14,701 bases of DNA from Planctomycetota bacterium (lineage in GTDB: Bacteria; Planctomycetota; Phycisphaerae; UBA1845). Under the pieces are notes generated by a model. The model had not been told where the DNA came from. It made no database searches and worked only from the letters and a program-made list of their open reading frames with translations. Each line of letters starts with the position of its first letter. The stretch's first letter is position 1. Location: NCBI GenBank assembly GCA_022561415.1, contig JADFRH010000018.1:1-14701 (forward strand). Direction: 5' to 3'. Of this stretch, positions 7,997 to 14,701 are shown piece by piece. A program made the translations under genes and the position numbers.

Positions 7997-8464
7997 ATGC
8001 CCTTCAAAGTGAAAATCGAAGGCGTCGAGATTACATGCGACTCCGCTAACGATGCGATCGAGTTGGTGCGATTGGCATCGAACGGACAGAGCCCAACCTT
8101 GTCGCTGCGCCCATCGACTACACGCCGCGCCCGTGGACGTCCGCCCAAGAACGGAAGAACGGCGGTGCGGGAAAGTAAGGAAAAAGAAGGCATTTCCTCA
8201 ACGCTAAAGTTGTTACGACTAGTTGATAGCGCAGGTACAGACGGGGTTGTGGGCCGTGACATCATGGTGGCATTCAGTCTACAAGAACCTCGCGCGGTAG
8301 GCGGCGCGATCCTGCGTACCAACCGCACCCTCGAAAGATTCGGGCTTACGCCGAGGCGAGTCCTCCTGAGCATCAAAACGTCGCAGGGGACAAGGTGGCG
8401 TCGTGGAGTAGGGATATTCGAGGCAATGACCTGCCTGGAAAAGGCCGAAGGTGGTGATTTATGA
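7997..8464 (+). CDS. Small putative DNA-binding protein with AT-hook-like motif
   Basis: 155 residues. A short N-terminal domain (1-40, VKIEGVEITCDSANDAIELV) is followed by a basic linker with RARGRPPKNGR (44-54), which contains the GRP core of AT-hooks. A C-terminal region (66-118, ISSTLKLLRLVDSAGTDGVV then helices to LERFGL) could be a winged-helix fold. I do not recognise the family. Start ATG 7997 fits the protein, but no ribosome site is evident, so the mRNA may be leaderless or the start may be wrong (in-frame TTG 7988). The phased array immediately upstream is a natural candidate for a binding site, by inference only. Some composition differs from the housekeeping genes, suggesting an accessory gene. 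Confidence 0.6.
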   Translation: MPFKVKIEGVEITCDSANDAIELVRLASNGQSPTLSLRPSTTRRARGRPPKNGRTAVRESKEKEGISSTLKLLRLVDSAGTDGVVGRDIMVAFSLQEPRAVGGAILRTNRTLERFGLTPRRVLLSIKTSQGTRWRRGVGIFEAMTCLEKAEGGDL

Positions 8465-8496
8465 TATGAGGCAGAGCGCTGGGGCGCTCGTGACAT

Positions 8497-8550
8497 AAAA
8501 AAGACGGCCACGGTGGCTGAACTTCTGACGGCTCGCCACCGTGCCCGCCC
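8497..8550 (-). terminator. Strong intrinsic terminator of the small RNA
   Basis: Minus strand: a 9-bp core stem CACGGTGGC/GCCACCGTG (8543-8535 with 8517-8509) extends outward by five or six more pairs (two of them G-U) past a single G-G mismatch, and the stem is followed directly by six U residues (8502-8497). A second perfect hairpin, GAGCGC/GCGCTC at 8474-8489, lies just beyond. Confidence 0.8.
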
Positions 8551-8646
8551 CAAGTTATCGTCACCGATACGATCTGGTAGGCCAAGTCGCTACGGTGAGA
8601 CTACGACTTCTCTTTCCGGGCAGCCGAGGGCGCCTACGCCCTCGGT
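8497..8646 (-). ncRNA. Candidate structured small RNA of about 150 nt
   Basis: On the minus strand a sigma70-like promoter (8682-8653) leads to a start near 8646 and a strong intrinsic terminator ends it at 8497. Four local stems can be drawn. The 5' hairpin CCGAGGGCG/CGCCCTCGG (8645-8637 with 8632-8624) is a perfect 9 bp around a 4-nt loop. AAGUCG/CGACUU (8609-8604 with 8589-8584) is a 6-bp stem. AUCGU/ACGAU (8573-8569 with 8561-8557) is a 5-bp stem. The last is the terminator stem. GCCC (8623-8620 region) and GGGC near 8550 could close the two inner hairpins into one domain. No open reading frame with a ribosome site fits. It does not look like tmRNA, SRP RNA, RNase P RNA or 6S RNA. Confidence 0.6.
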
Positions 8647-8652
8647 CCGGCA

Positions 8653-8682
8653 TTTATACCTCATCGGCTGTACGGCTGTCAA
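8653..8682 (-). promoter_or_regulatory. Strong sigma70-type promoter of the small RNA
   Basis: Minus strand: perfect TTGACA (8682-8677), 18-nt spacer, TATAAA (8658-8653, 5 of 6). It is the best promoter match in the window. The first likely transcribed purine, at 8646-8647, lies directly before the 5' hairpin. Confidence 0.65.
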
Positions 8683-8887
8683 GTCTTTCACGCAGAAACT
8701 GTGCGCTCGATGGGTATAGCGTTAGTCAACCGATGACCCACTACATCAGGTAGCAGATCGCTAAGCCGTTCCCCGTTCAGAGAGCCACAAGGAGTATAAC
8801 GCACATCAACCTTGATCGCGGATGGCATGCGCTTCCGGCTTTGATCTGGCGAGCGCCCAACGATGGCTCGACGACCGCCCGACGAAT

Positions 8888-8933
8888 CTTAATCCCTCGA
8901 TCCCTGCTCCCTTAATCCCTTGATCCCCTCGCC
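8888..8933. repeat. Two tandem 23-bp repeats downstream of the beta-propeller gene
   Basis: Units at 8888-8910 and 8911-8933 share CTTAATCCCTyGATCCC (y is C or T). They sit in the 8683-8949 gap just past the end of the minus-strand beta-propeller gene. Nothing else was recognised in that gap. Confidence 0.6.
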
Positions 8934-8949
8934 GCGGTCGCAGCCCGCC

Positions 8950-10323
8950 CTACTTTCCGATCGCGACGACGTGGCCTTTGGTGCGGAAGAACAGATTCCC
9001 TTCTGAGATGGCCGGGGTGGCCATGCAGATTTCGTTCATTTGGTTCTTGGCGAGCAGTTCGTACTGCGGGCCGGTCTTGATGACGAAGACGTCGCCCTCT
9101 TCGGAAGTGAAATAAATCTTGCCGTCGCCCGCCACGGGTGAGGCCGTGAACCCGACCTTCCCGGATAGGCGCTCGCGGTATTTTCGGTTGCCGTTCTTGG
9201 CGTCGAACACGGACAACACGCCCGAGTCGCGGCAGCAATAGAGTAGATCGCCGTAGACCAGCGGCGTTTGCATGTAGTTGCCGACCTTCAGGTTGTGCCA
9301 GGCGATCGGCTTCTCGCCTCGCACCCGTCGCCCGGTGAGCGTGATGTCGCCGGTGGCCGAGGTGCGAACGGCGTAGACCGGGGCCTGCCGGCCGTGGCCG
9401 TTGGCGATGTAGATCAGATCGTGGGCGACGACGGGCGTTGGCACCGGGATGTCCCCGCCGCCCTTCATCCACCACAGCTCCTTGCCGGTCTTCAGGTCGT
9501 AGCCGCCGATGCGCAGATACCCGTTGGTGATGATCTGCGAGCGATCCTTACCCACGTGGACCGTCGGCGTACACCATCCCGGATAGGCCGGCCGCTCCGT
9601 GCGCCAGATGTCCCTGCCGGTCTTGATGTCGAGCACGCCCAGGAAGGAGTTCTTGCGATTGGCACACAGGACGATCGCCCTGCCGTCGTGGATGATCGGC
9701 GAGCTCGAGTAGCCCCAGTCTAAATCCTCGTACCCTTCGTTAGGCGGGCCGGAGTCCATGTAGCCCAGGTCTCGCTTCCACAGCAGCGCGCCGTCCATGT
9801 CGTAGCAGTACAAACCCTCCGACGCGAAGAACGCGAGCACGTGTTTTCCGTCGGTCGCGGGTGTGCAGTTCGCCTGGGTGGCCTTGATATGCCGCTTGGC
9901 CCTGGGGATGCCCTTGTGGGCGCTCTTTTCCCAGATGATCTTGCCGGTCTGCTTGTCGAGGCAGTAGACGCGGAAGTCGTGCTCAAAGTTCTCGGGATGG
10001 TCGGGGCTCTCGCCGTAGAGCCCGACGCGGAGCAACGGGTCGGGGTCGGTGCTGACGGCCGTGGTGACAAAGATACGGTCGCCCCAGATCACCGGCGACG
10101 AGTGCGCCAGACCGGGAACGGGCGTCTTCCATTTGATGTTCTTGCCGGACTCGACGTTCCACTCGACGGGGAGCGCGTGGCCCTCGGCAACACCGCCGGC
10201 GCCCAGTCCGCGGAAGCTCGGCCAATGAACGCCGGTTCGGTCGGCGCCGATTGCGAACGAAGAGACAGACAAGATACACGCGGCGAAAGCGAAACCGTGC
10301 CGCCCAAGTGTCGTGCGCTTCAT
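8950..10323 (-). CDS. Secreted PQQ-like (pyrrolo-quinoline quinone type) beta-propeller protein
   Basis: 457 residues. N-terminal signal peptide (MKRTTLGRHGF, hydrophobic core, predicted cut after about residue 27, AIGA-D). The mature start HWPSFRGLGAGG (33-44) and IKWKTPVPGLAHSSPVIWGDRIFVTTA (63-89, in two runs) are the typical opening of the planctomycete PQQ-like propeller family. Repeated blades follow with the pattern LDKQTGKIIWE, LDIKTGRDIWR, YDLKTGKELWW and FDAKNGNRKYR. Such proteins act in the periplasm; true PQQ-dependent dehydrogenase residues were not identified, so an enzyme activity is not claimed. Start ATG 10323 has GGAG with 6 nt spacing. It follows the MmgE/PrpD gene by 63 bp on the same strand and is probably co-transcribed. 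Confidence 0.88.
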   Translation of the reverse strand: MKRTTLGRHGFAFAACILSVSSFAIGADRTGVHWPSFRGLGAGGVAEGHALPVEWNVESGKNIKWKTPVPGLAHSSPVIWGDRIFVTTAVSTDPDPLLRVGLYGESPDHPENFEHDFRVYCLDKQTGKIIWEKSAHKGIPRAKRHIKATQANCTPATDGKHVLAFFASEGLYCYDMDGALLWKRDLGYMDSGPPNEGYEDLDWGYSSSPIIHDGRAIVLCANRKNSFLGVLDIKTGRDIWRTERPAYPGWCTPTVHVGKDRSQIITNGYLRIGGYDLKTGKELWWMKGGGDIPVPTPVVAHDLIYIANGHGRQAPVYAVRTSATGDITLTGRRVRGEKPIAWHNLKVGNYMQTPLVYGDLLYCCRDSGVLSVFDAKNGNRKYRERLSGKVGFTASPVAGDGKIYFTSEEGDVFVIKTGPQYELLAKNQMNEICMATPAISEGNLFFRTKGHVVAIGK

Positions 10324-10386
10324 GGTGATCTCCGTTTGACGGCGGGTGGATGACCCGTCCTCCAAGACTTTGAGCCCCGCACCCTT

Positions 10387-11745
10387 TTATCCGATCACGT
10401 CGAACGAGAACAGCGGCGTTATGTCGGAAAGTGTGTCGAGTTTCCAGGCCGTCTCCAAGATCGCCTCGGCCGTGGCATCGCTCACGACGCCATCGGCGAG
10501 CCGCTTGAACTTGGCCACGACCTCGTCGTCGGTCATGGGGTTCTCGGCGTGGCCGCGGGGGAAGTCGACCCGCTTGTTGACCCTTGTGCCGTCGGTGCAG
10601 GTGATCGTGACGTCGTTGGGGATGCCCTTGGGGTAGCCCTTGTTGAGCTCCGCGACCTCGACGATCTTGGTTCTGTCGATCAGGTCGAGCAGCTTGGGGT
10701 CGATGAGGCGGTTCTCGTCGAACGTCGCCAGGGTGACGTCGCCGTCGATCAGGGCGGCGGCACAGCAGTAGAACATCGAGTGGTCGGCCGTCTCGCGCGA
10801 GGTCGGGCGGAGCTTCTCCGGCTCGGAGCCGATGATGCTGACGGCCGCCTCGAAGCTGCCGATGTGAATGTCGGCGATCTCCTTGCCCTCGATCTGCGGG
10901 CGAAGCTGCAGGCAGGCGTCGATGGCCGACTGCGAGTGATACTCCGCCGGCCAGAACTTGATGTAGGTCTTGTCGATCATAAAGTCGCCGCCGGTGCCGA
11001 GCTTGAGGTCTTTGAGGCCGTGGATGTTGAGCTGGTTCATCAGGCCTTTGGGCCCCTCGAAGATCTCGTTCGGTCCGGTCATGCCGCGCCGGGCGAGGTC
11101 GGCTGCGAAGATGCCGTTACGGGCCGCGTTGGAAAACGCGCAGGCCTTCCAGTCGGAAATCTGCCCGGTTCGCGTCTGCCGCGTGGTGATGTTGCACACG
11201 CCGGCGAGCCCCAGCGCGTGTTCGAGCTGATCTTCGGTCAGATCCCAGAGTATGCCGGCCGTCAGGGCACAGGACAGCGCACCGTAGGTCACGTGATCCC
11301 ACCCGCCCGCGCGAAGGCTGGCCGCGTCGCACAGGCGGCACTGAATCTCGTAGGCGATGACGGTGGCGAGGATCATGTCTTTCCCGGTCTTACCCGCGGT
11401 TTGGGTGACCGCAACGGTGGCGGCGATGTTATCCGACGGGTGCGCGGGCTCGAGGCTGAGATACGTGTCGTTAAAGTCGAGGTATCGCACCATGGCCCCG
11501 TTGGCAAACGCGGCCAGGTCGGGCGAGGTGTGATGGCTGGTGCCCCAGACGGTGGCCGAGGGAGGCGGATCGCTGATGGCCATCGCCTTGGCCCGGGCAA
11601 TCTTCGCCGGGCTGGCCCGATACGCCCCGAGACAGGTCGCGATCGAATCGACCACGCGCCGCCGGACCTCGTGAACGGTTTTTTCCGGCAGATCCTCGTA
11701 CTTCAATGCTCTGGCCCATCGGGCCATCCTTCGTGCAATCGTCAT
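10387..11745 (-). CDS. MmgE/PrpD family protein (2-methylcitrate dehydratase / cis-aconitate decarboxylase fold)
   Basis: 452 residues, the usual length. N-terminal all-alpha domain with VRRRVVDSIATCLGA (27-41). The active-site region VRYLDFNDTYLSLEPAHPSD (86-105) holds the conserved Asp90, Asp93 and His102. A C-terminal alpha/beta domain follows (KTYIKFWPAEYHSQSAIDA is characteristic). Members dehydrate 2-methylcitrate or decarboxylate cis-aconitate, but many are uncharacterised, and no prpB/prpC partner is present, so the substrate is open. Start ATG 11745 was chosen because family similarity begins just after it; AAGGAAC lies about 12 nt upstream. An in-frame TTG at 11781 would add a very basic 12-residue leader. 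It precedes the beta-propeller gene by 63 bp. Confidence 0.9.
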   Translation of the reverse strand: MTIARRMARWARALKYEDLPEKTVHEVRRRVVDSIATCLGAYRASPAKIARAKAMAISDPPPSATVWGTSHHTSPDLAAFANGAMVRYLDFNDTYLSLEPAHPSDNIAATVAVTQTAGKTGKDMILATVIAYEIQCRLCDAASLRAGGWDHVTYGALSCALTAGILWDLTEDQLEHALGLAGVCNITTRQTRTGQISDWKACAFSNAARNGIFAADLARRGMTGPNEIFEGPKGLMNQLNIHGLKDLKLGTGGDFMIDKTYIKFWPAEYHSQSAIDACLQLRPQIEGKEIADIHIGSFEAAVSIIGSEPEKLRPTSRETADHSMFYCCAAALIDGDVTLATFDENRLIDPKLLDLIDRTKIVEVAELNKGYPKGIPNDVTITCTDGTRVNKRVDFPRGHAENPMTDDEVVAKFKRLADGVVSDATAEAILETAWKLDTLSDITPLFSFDVIG

Positions 11746-11854
11746 CCTCGGTCTGTTCCTTTTTCTTTTCCTGACCCGCAACTGGTTTTCATAGAAGGGT
11801 GGGCCATCGATCGGCAGGCGGAGCGCGCCGGCAGTAACACCCGACCCACGATGT

Positions 11855-12706
11855 TCACGGCTTCGATTTGCCGGTGGCCCTGGACGCTTTCGTCTTGCGC
11901 GTCGCTGCGGGACGCCTGGTCACGCCGAACTTTGCCTTGAGTTCCTCGATCCGCGGCTTGTTCACCTGTACGAACATCGCTGGAATCGTGGCCTCGGTCC
12001 AGCGCATGAGATCGTCGTCTTCGTTGTACCAGAACTGGTAGCTGGTCGAGCCGTCGCGCGTGGTCGTAATCACGGTGGCCGTTCCGTCTTCCCACACGTC
12101 GACGTTGAAAAGCAGGTCTCGGGCACTGCCGCTGCGGACGTTAAACTCTCGCAGGACGAACCGTTCGCCGGGAACCGGTTCGAGCTGCGCTGCCAAGCCG
12201 ACGATCTCGACGATGAACGGCGGCCGAGGACGTGGTGCATCGCGCGTGACGCTCTGATCGCCGCTGCTTGATGTCAGTACCGTCTTGTCCTTCTCTATGA
12301 CGGCTCGGTGTACGACGCCCCGCGTCTCGCCGTCCGGCGTGATGCGGGCGGACCACATATCCACCTCGATGGGCTCGAAGGTAGGCCGCAGGCGCGAGGT
12401 TATATCCGAGACACGTTTGTCGCCGGTCGGGAAAAGTATCGTGCCGACGTTCGTATGGTCATACACGAGATCCGCGCCGCTGCCGGTCGCCGTGATCGTC
12501 ACGGCCGCGTAGCCGATGGTCTTCTCCGGCCCGTGCATGATCTCGAAGTAATACGCCCGCGACGCTCCCGGCTCCAACCGCTTGAGCTTGGCGAGCACGT
12601 CGATGCCGGCCGCCACCAGCGTAGGGCTGGTCCCCGGCTTTTCATCCGCCACCACGGCCGTCCCAAACGACGCAAGCAGCGCTGCGCAACAAATCCAAGT
12701 CTTCAT
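11855..12706 (-). CDS. Secreted protein of unknown function
   Basis: 283 residues. MKTWICCAALLASFGTAVVA is a clear signal peptide, with a likely cut before DEKPG at residue 21. The mature part is rich in short beta-strand-like runs (AYYFEIMHG, AAVTITATG, DLLFNVDVWEDG, TSYQFWYNEDDD), which suggests an all-beta secreted domain. The last ~25 residues (from GVTRRPAATRKTKASR) are strongly basic. Start ATG 12706 has GGAGG with 5 nt spacing. It lies between the topoisomerase gene (137 bp upstream) and the MmgE/PrpD gene (109 bp downstream). I do not recognise the family and assign no function. Confidence 0.75.
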   Translation of the reverse strand: MKTWICCAALLASFGTAVVADEKPGTSPTLVAAGIDVLAKLKRLEPGASRAYYFEIMHGPEKTIGYAAVTITATGSGADLVYDHTNVGTILFPTGDKRVSDITSRLRPTFEPIEVDMWSARITPDGETRGVVHRAVIEKDKTVLTSSSGDQSVTRDAPRPRPPFIVEIVGLAAQLEPVPGERFVLREFNVRSGSARDLLFNVDVWEDGTATVITTTRDGSTSYQFWYNEDDDLMRWTEATIPAMFVQVNKPRIEELKAKFGVTRRPAATRKTKASRATGKSKP

Positions 12707-12843
12707 GAACACCTCCACCGGCCGCTACACCTCAAACAGCGACCGCTTGCCGCTAACATAGCGGAAAAGCGAGGGCGCTGCATCTTTCGATCCACCGCGA
12801 GAATCCGAGCGACGTTTGCGATATGCGAGGCGAAGCGTCGACC

Positions 12844-14043
12844 TCAATCCAGCCACTGCTTCTTGTCCTTGAGCTTCATCGGGACGTACTCTTCCGTGAG
12901 GTACGACAGATCCTTCGAGATCATGGCCTCGACCTCCATCTTGAAGCCGTTGGCGAGCATCTTCTTGATCTCACGTTGCCAGGGTCGCTTGTTGGCGAAC
13001 CAGGGATAATTCGCGATCTGCTTGGCCCGCTTGATGTCGTTGGCGTCGAGTTCGATCTTCACGTCGTCGCTCATGCCGCAGCGTTCGTAGTCGAAGCTCG
13101 ACACGCCGATGAACTTCGCGTCGGGGATGGCCATGCGCCGCGACTCGTACGCCAGGTTGATCGAGCCGTGCTTGATGACCGAGTAGATGTAATACCCCCA
13201 CGGGTCGTTATCGAGCAGGACGAACACCGGCAGCTTCAGCTCCTCGTGCATCCGTCGCAGCAGGCGGCGCATGCCGCGTGCCGGCTGACCGCCGCCATGC
13301 GAGATGATGCACCTGTGCTTCTGCCAGAACCGGTCTTCGTGAAAACGCCGCCACACCGTGTCCTTTTCGACATGCAGAATGAACTTGGCGTCGCACTTCT
13401 TGAACTGGATCACGTCCGGCTCGCAGATGCTCGGCACGGCATAGCCCGCGCTGCCCATGGCCGTGCAATCGAGCGTGCTGCCTGCGTCAACCAGCGTGAT
13501 ATAACCGGCCATGTTGCCGCGATTCGATGCGAAAACGTGCAGCTCCTCGCGCAGGGCATCGATCGAGACCTCCAGATCCTCGATGATCGGATCGGACTCG
13601 CTCTGATCGTCGAAGGTCTTCTCTTTCGTCCCCTTGATCGTGTGCTTGCTCATGTAGTAGATTTGCCGGATGCTGGCCGTTTTGCCGATCTCGATCAGCT
13701 CTTTGCACTTCGAGCCCACCAGCATCGTCTGCATGAACCGCTTGGCCTGCCCATAGTTGAAGAAGTTGCGCGACTGCTTGCCGTCGCCCATCTCGACATG
13801 GCGGGTCTTCTCGTTGAACGACACGTTCGACAGCGCCCGCGTCGGAATCGCAATGGCCGGATCCTTCTGCTTGAGCGCCATCTCCGCCACGGACTTCGCC
13901 AGCGCCTCCAGCTTGGGTCCGGCCTTGCCGTTCTTACGTTTCGCGGCGCGCCTGGCAGGCTTGGTGCCGGCAGCGTTGGTTGCGGAAAGCTTTCTCGCAG
14001 CGGTCGTTTTCGTTCTTGCGGCTTGCTTGGTTTTCTTAGCCAT
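12844..14043 (-). CDS. top6A: DNA topoisomerase VI subunit A (Spo11-like), with basic N-terminal tail
   Basis: 399 residues, within the range of the archaeal A subunit. The type IIB topoisomerase cleaves both strands through a tyrosine on subunit A; subunit B supplies ATPase and strand capture. Tyr130 in SIRQIYYMSKH is the expected catalytic tyrosine in the winged-helix domain. The Toprim domain has Glu226 (HVEKD) and the DxD pair Asp278/Asp280 (LLDNDPWGY) for Mg2+. HGGGQPARGMRRLLRRM (249-265) is the matching DNA-side motif. Residues 1-45 form an Ala/Lys/Arg/Thr-rich disordered tail like the C-terminus of histone H1, absent in the archaeal enzyme. Start ATG 14043 has no good ribosome site. 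No subunit B gene is visible; the upstream position is taken by a REP/RAYT element. Topo VI is known from archaea and some planctomycetes. Confidence 0.92.
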   Translation of the reverse strand: MAKKTKQAARTKTTAARKLSATNAAGTKPARRAAKRKNGKAGPKLEALAKSVAEMALKQKDPAIAIPTRALSNVSFNEKTRHVEMGDGKQSRNFFNYGQAKRFMQTMLVGSKCKELIEIGKTASIRQIYYMSKHTIKGTKEKTFDDQSESDPIIEDLEVSIDALREELHVFASNRGNMAGYITLVDAGSTLDCTAMGSAGYAVPSICEPDVIQFKKCDAKFILHVEKDTVWRRFHEDRFWQKHRCIISHGGGQPARGMRRLLRRMHEELKLPVFVLLDNDPWGYYIYSVIKHGSINLAYESRRMAIPDAKFIGVSSFDYERCGMSDDVKIELDANDIKRAKQIANYPWFANKRPWQREIKKMLANGFKMEVEAMISKDLSYLTEEYVPMKLKDKKQWLD

Positions 14044-14087
14044 GATCTTGACCGTCTAGTTTCTTAGCCCTTGGTTTTTGGTATCTC

Positions 14088-14177
14088 AGCCCCGGAGGGG
14101 CGAACGAAAAAGAGCCCATGGCGCAAGCCATGGGAATGCGTTCGCAAAGAACACCCGAAGTCCCGGAGGGACGACAC
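14088..14177 (+). repeat. REP-type palindromes and a GNRA-loop hairpin upstream of the topoisomerase gene
   Basis: Two similar palindromic units, AGCCCCGGAGGGGCGAAC (14088-14105) and AGTCCCGGAGGGACGACAC (14159-14177), flank a perfect 8-bp hairpin CCCATGGC GCAA GCCATGGG (14115-14134). The C/T and G/A differences between the units are compensatory, so the palindrome is kept. The set lies about 45 bp before the topoisomerase VI start and just after the transposase stop. Confidence 0.8.
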
Positions 14178-14181
14178 TTCT

Positions 14182-14634
14182 TCAGCCCCAAAGATATCGC
14201 TCATCGTACTCTACCTGATGACGGCGAAGAAACTCAACAAACTCCTCCTCGAAAGTTGCCGTTCGATGATGCTCCGCCTGCCGCTGGATGTAGCACGTGA
14301 CATCCGGGATGGCCGAACTACTCACGCTGAAGGCGGCGTATCCGGTTTGCCAGGCGAACGACTGATGGGTAGCGAAGGTCTCCCGGACCCATTTGGAACT
14401 GTTGGCCTTGACCAGGCGCATGGCATCCGAAACCGGAACGGTTGCCGGAAGATCGACAAGGAGATGAATGTGGTTTTCTGTTCCGCCGACAGCGATCATC
14501 TGTGATTTGTTCTCGCGCAGGATTCCGCCGACGTAGGCGTAGAGGCGCTCACGGATGGACTCCTTGATGAATGCCCGCCGATCCTTCGTCGAGAATACGC
14601 AGTGATAATGGAGCTTTGCGTACGTGTGACTCAA
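14182..14634 (-). CDS. REP-associated tyrosine transposase (IS200/IS605-like, Y1 HUH)
   Basis: 150 residues. A single-domain Y1 transposase that cuts single-stranded DNA through a 5'-phosphotyrosine. HIH (55-57, ENHIHLLVDLP) is the HUH metal site. Tyr115 in VTCYIQRQAEHHR is the catalytic residue, with Gln119 in the same helix. THTYAKLHY-like opening and C-terminal VEYDERYLW are typical of the group. Start is TTG 14634, the only one that keeps the whole conserved N-terminus; GAGGG lies very close to it. No tnpB follows. The gene is flanked by REP units in opposite orientation, which points to the RAYT group rather than a simple IS200. All catalytic residues are intact, so it may be active. Confidence 0.88.
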   Translation of the reverse strand: MSHTYAKLHYHCVFSTKDRRAFIKESIRERLYAYVGGILRENKSQMIAVGGTENHIHLLVDLPATVPVSDAMRLVKANSSKWVRETFATHQSFAWQTGYAAFSVSSSAIPDVTCYIQRQAEHHRTATFEEEFVEFLRRHQVEYDERYLWG

Positions 14635-14666
14635 ACCCTCGACCCTCTCGCGAGGCCACGCGTCCC

Positions 14667-14686
14667 GTGTCGCCCCTCGCGGGGCT
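14667..14686 (-). repeat. Right-hand REP unit in inverse orientation
   Basis: On the minus strand this reads AGCCCCGCGAGGGGCGACAC, the same unit as at 14088 and 14159 with one extra base at the centre. It lies about 33 bp upstream of the transposase start, so the gene is bracketed by inverted REPs. Confidence 0.75.
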
Positions 14687-14701
14687 GCGCATACTGCGGA
14701 G

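Larger units (their letters stand above)
14088..14686 (-). mobile_element. RAYT with flanking inverted REPs
   Basis: Transposase gene 14182-14634, left REP pair 14088-14177 and right REP 14667-14686 in opposite orientation. Together they form a compact unit of about 600 bp. The outer ends are estimates, since no target-site duplication could be defined and the window ends at 14701. Confidence 0.65.

Noticed and set aside
8373..8585. Short minus-strand open frame across the small RNA terminator
   Set aside because: It runs through a strong intrinsic terminator and antisense into the AT-hook gene; no ribosome site.
10549..11940. 463-codon plus-strand open frame
   Set aside because: Antisense to the MmgE/PrpD gene; Val/Gly/Arg/Asp-rich composition typical of a shadow frame.
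12823..14067. 414-codon plus-strand open frame
   Set aside because: Antisense to topoisomerase VI A, which has all active-site residues.
14088..14177. CRISPR-like repeats
   Set aside because: Only two similar units with a hairpin between them, no regular spacer length and no cas genes; they fit REP elements.

Overview
The window looks like a GC-rich planctomycete chromosome (Planctomycetota, possibly Phycisphaerae-like). This rests on several gene types common in that phylum: a CxxCGYDL zinc-ribbon membrane protein, a secreted PQQ-type beta-propeller, a bacterial topoisomerase VI A subunit, and short palindromic repeats scattered between and inside genes. The assignment comes from family recognition only; no search was run.

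Left part (1-4800) is housekeeping. A glutamine synthetase gene runs off the left edge on the minus strand. An AT-rich divergent spacer separates it from purA and uppS, which overlap by ATGA on the plus strand. The purA leader holds a strong intrinsic terminator. A lower-GC minus-strand gene for a zinc-ribbon membrane protein overlaps the 3' end of uppS. fabI follows, then an inverted pair of 25-bp interspersed repeats.

Middle part (4975-8950) is accessory. It has a CPBP-type membrane protease homologue with a palindromic repeat read through in frame. Next is a broken gene that joins the front of a polysaccharide deacetylase to the back of a second protein in another frame. Then comes the main discovery: a lipoprotein related to iodothyronine deiodinases in which an in-frame TGA at 7199-7201 very probably encodes selenocysteine, with a compact SECIS-like hairpin just downstream. 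After it lie a 13-unit degenerate array with an approximately 10.7-bp period, a small AT-hook protein, and on the minus strand a strong candidate for an undescribed structured RNA of about 150 nt (sigma70-type promoter, 5' hairpin, intrinsic terminator).

Right part (8950-14701) is a minus-strand series: topoisomerase VI subunit A with a histone-H1-like basic tail, an unknown secreted protein, an MmgE/PrpD-family enzyme and a secreted beta-propeller. Gaps of 63-137 bp and separate ribosome binding sites mean these may or may not be one operon. Upstream of the topoisomerase gene sits a REP-associated tyrosine transposase (RAYT) bracketed by REP palindromes in opposite orientation. No topoisomerase VI B gene is visible in the window.

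No tRNA, rRNA, CRISPR array or phage module was seen.
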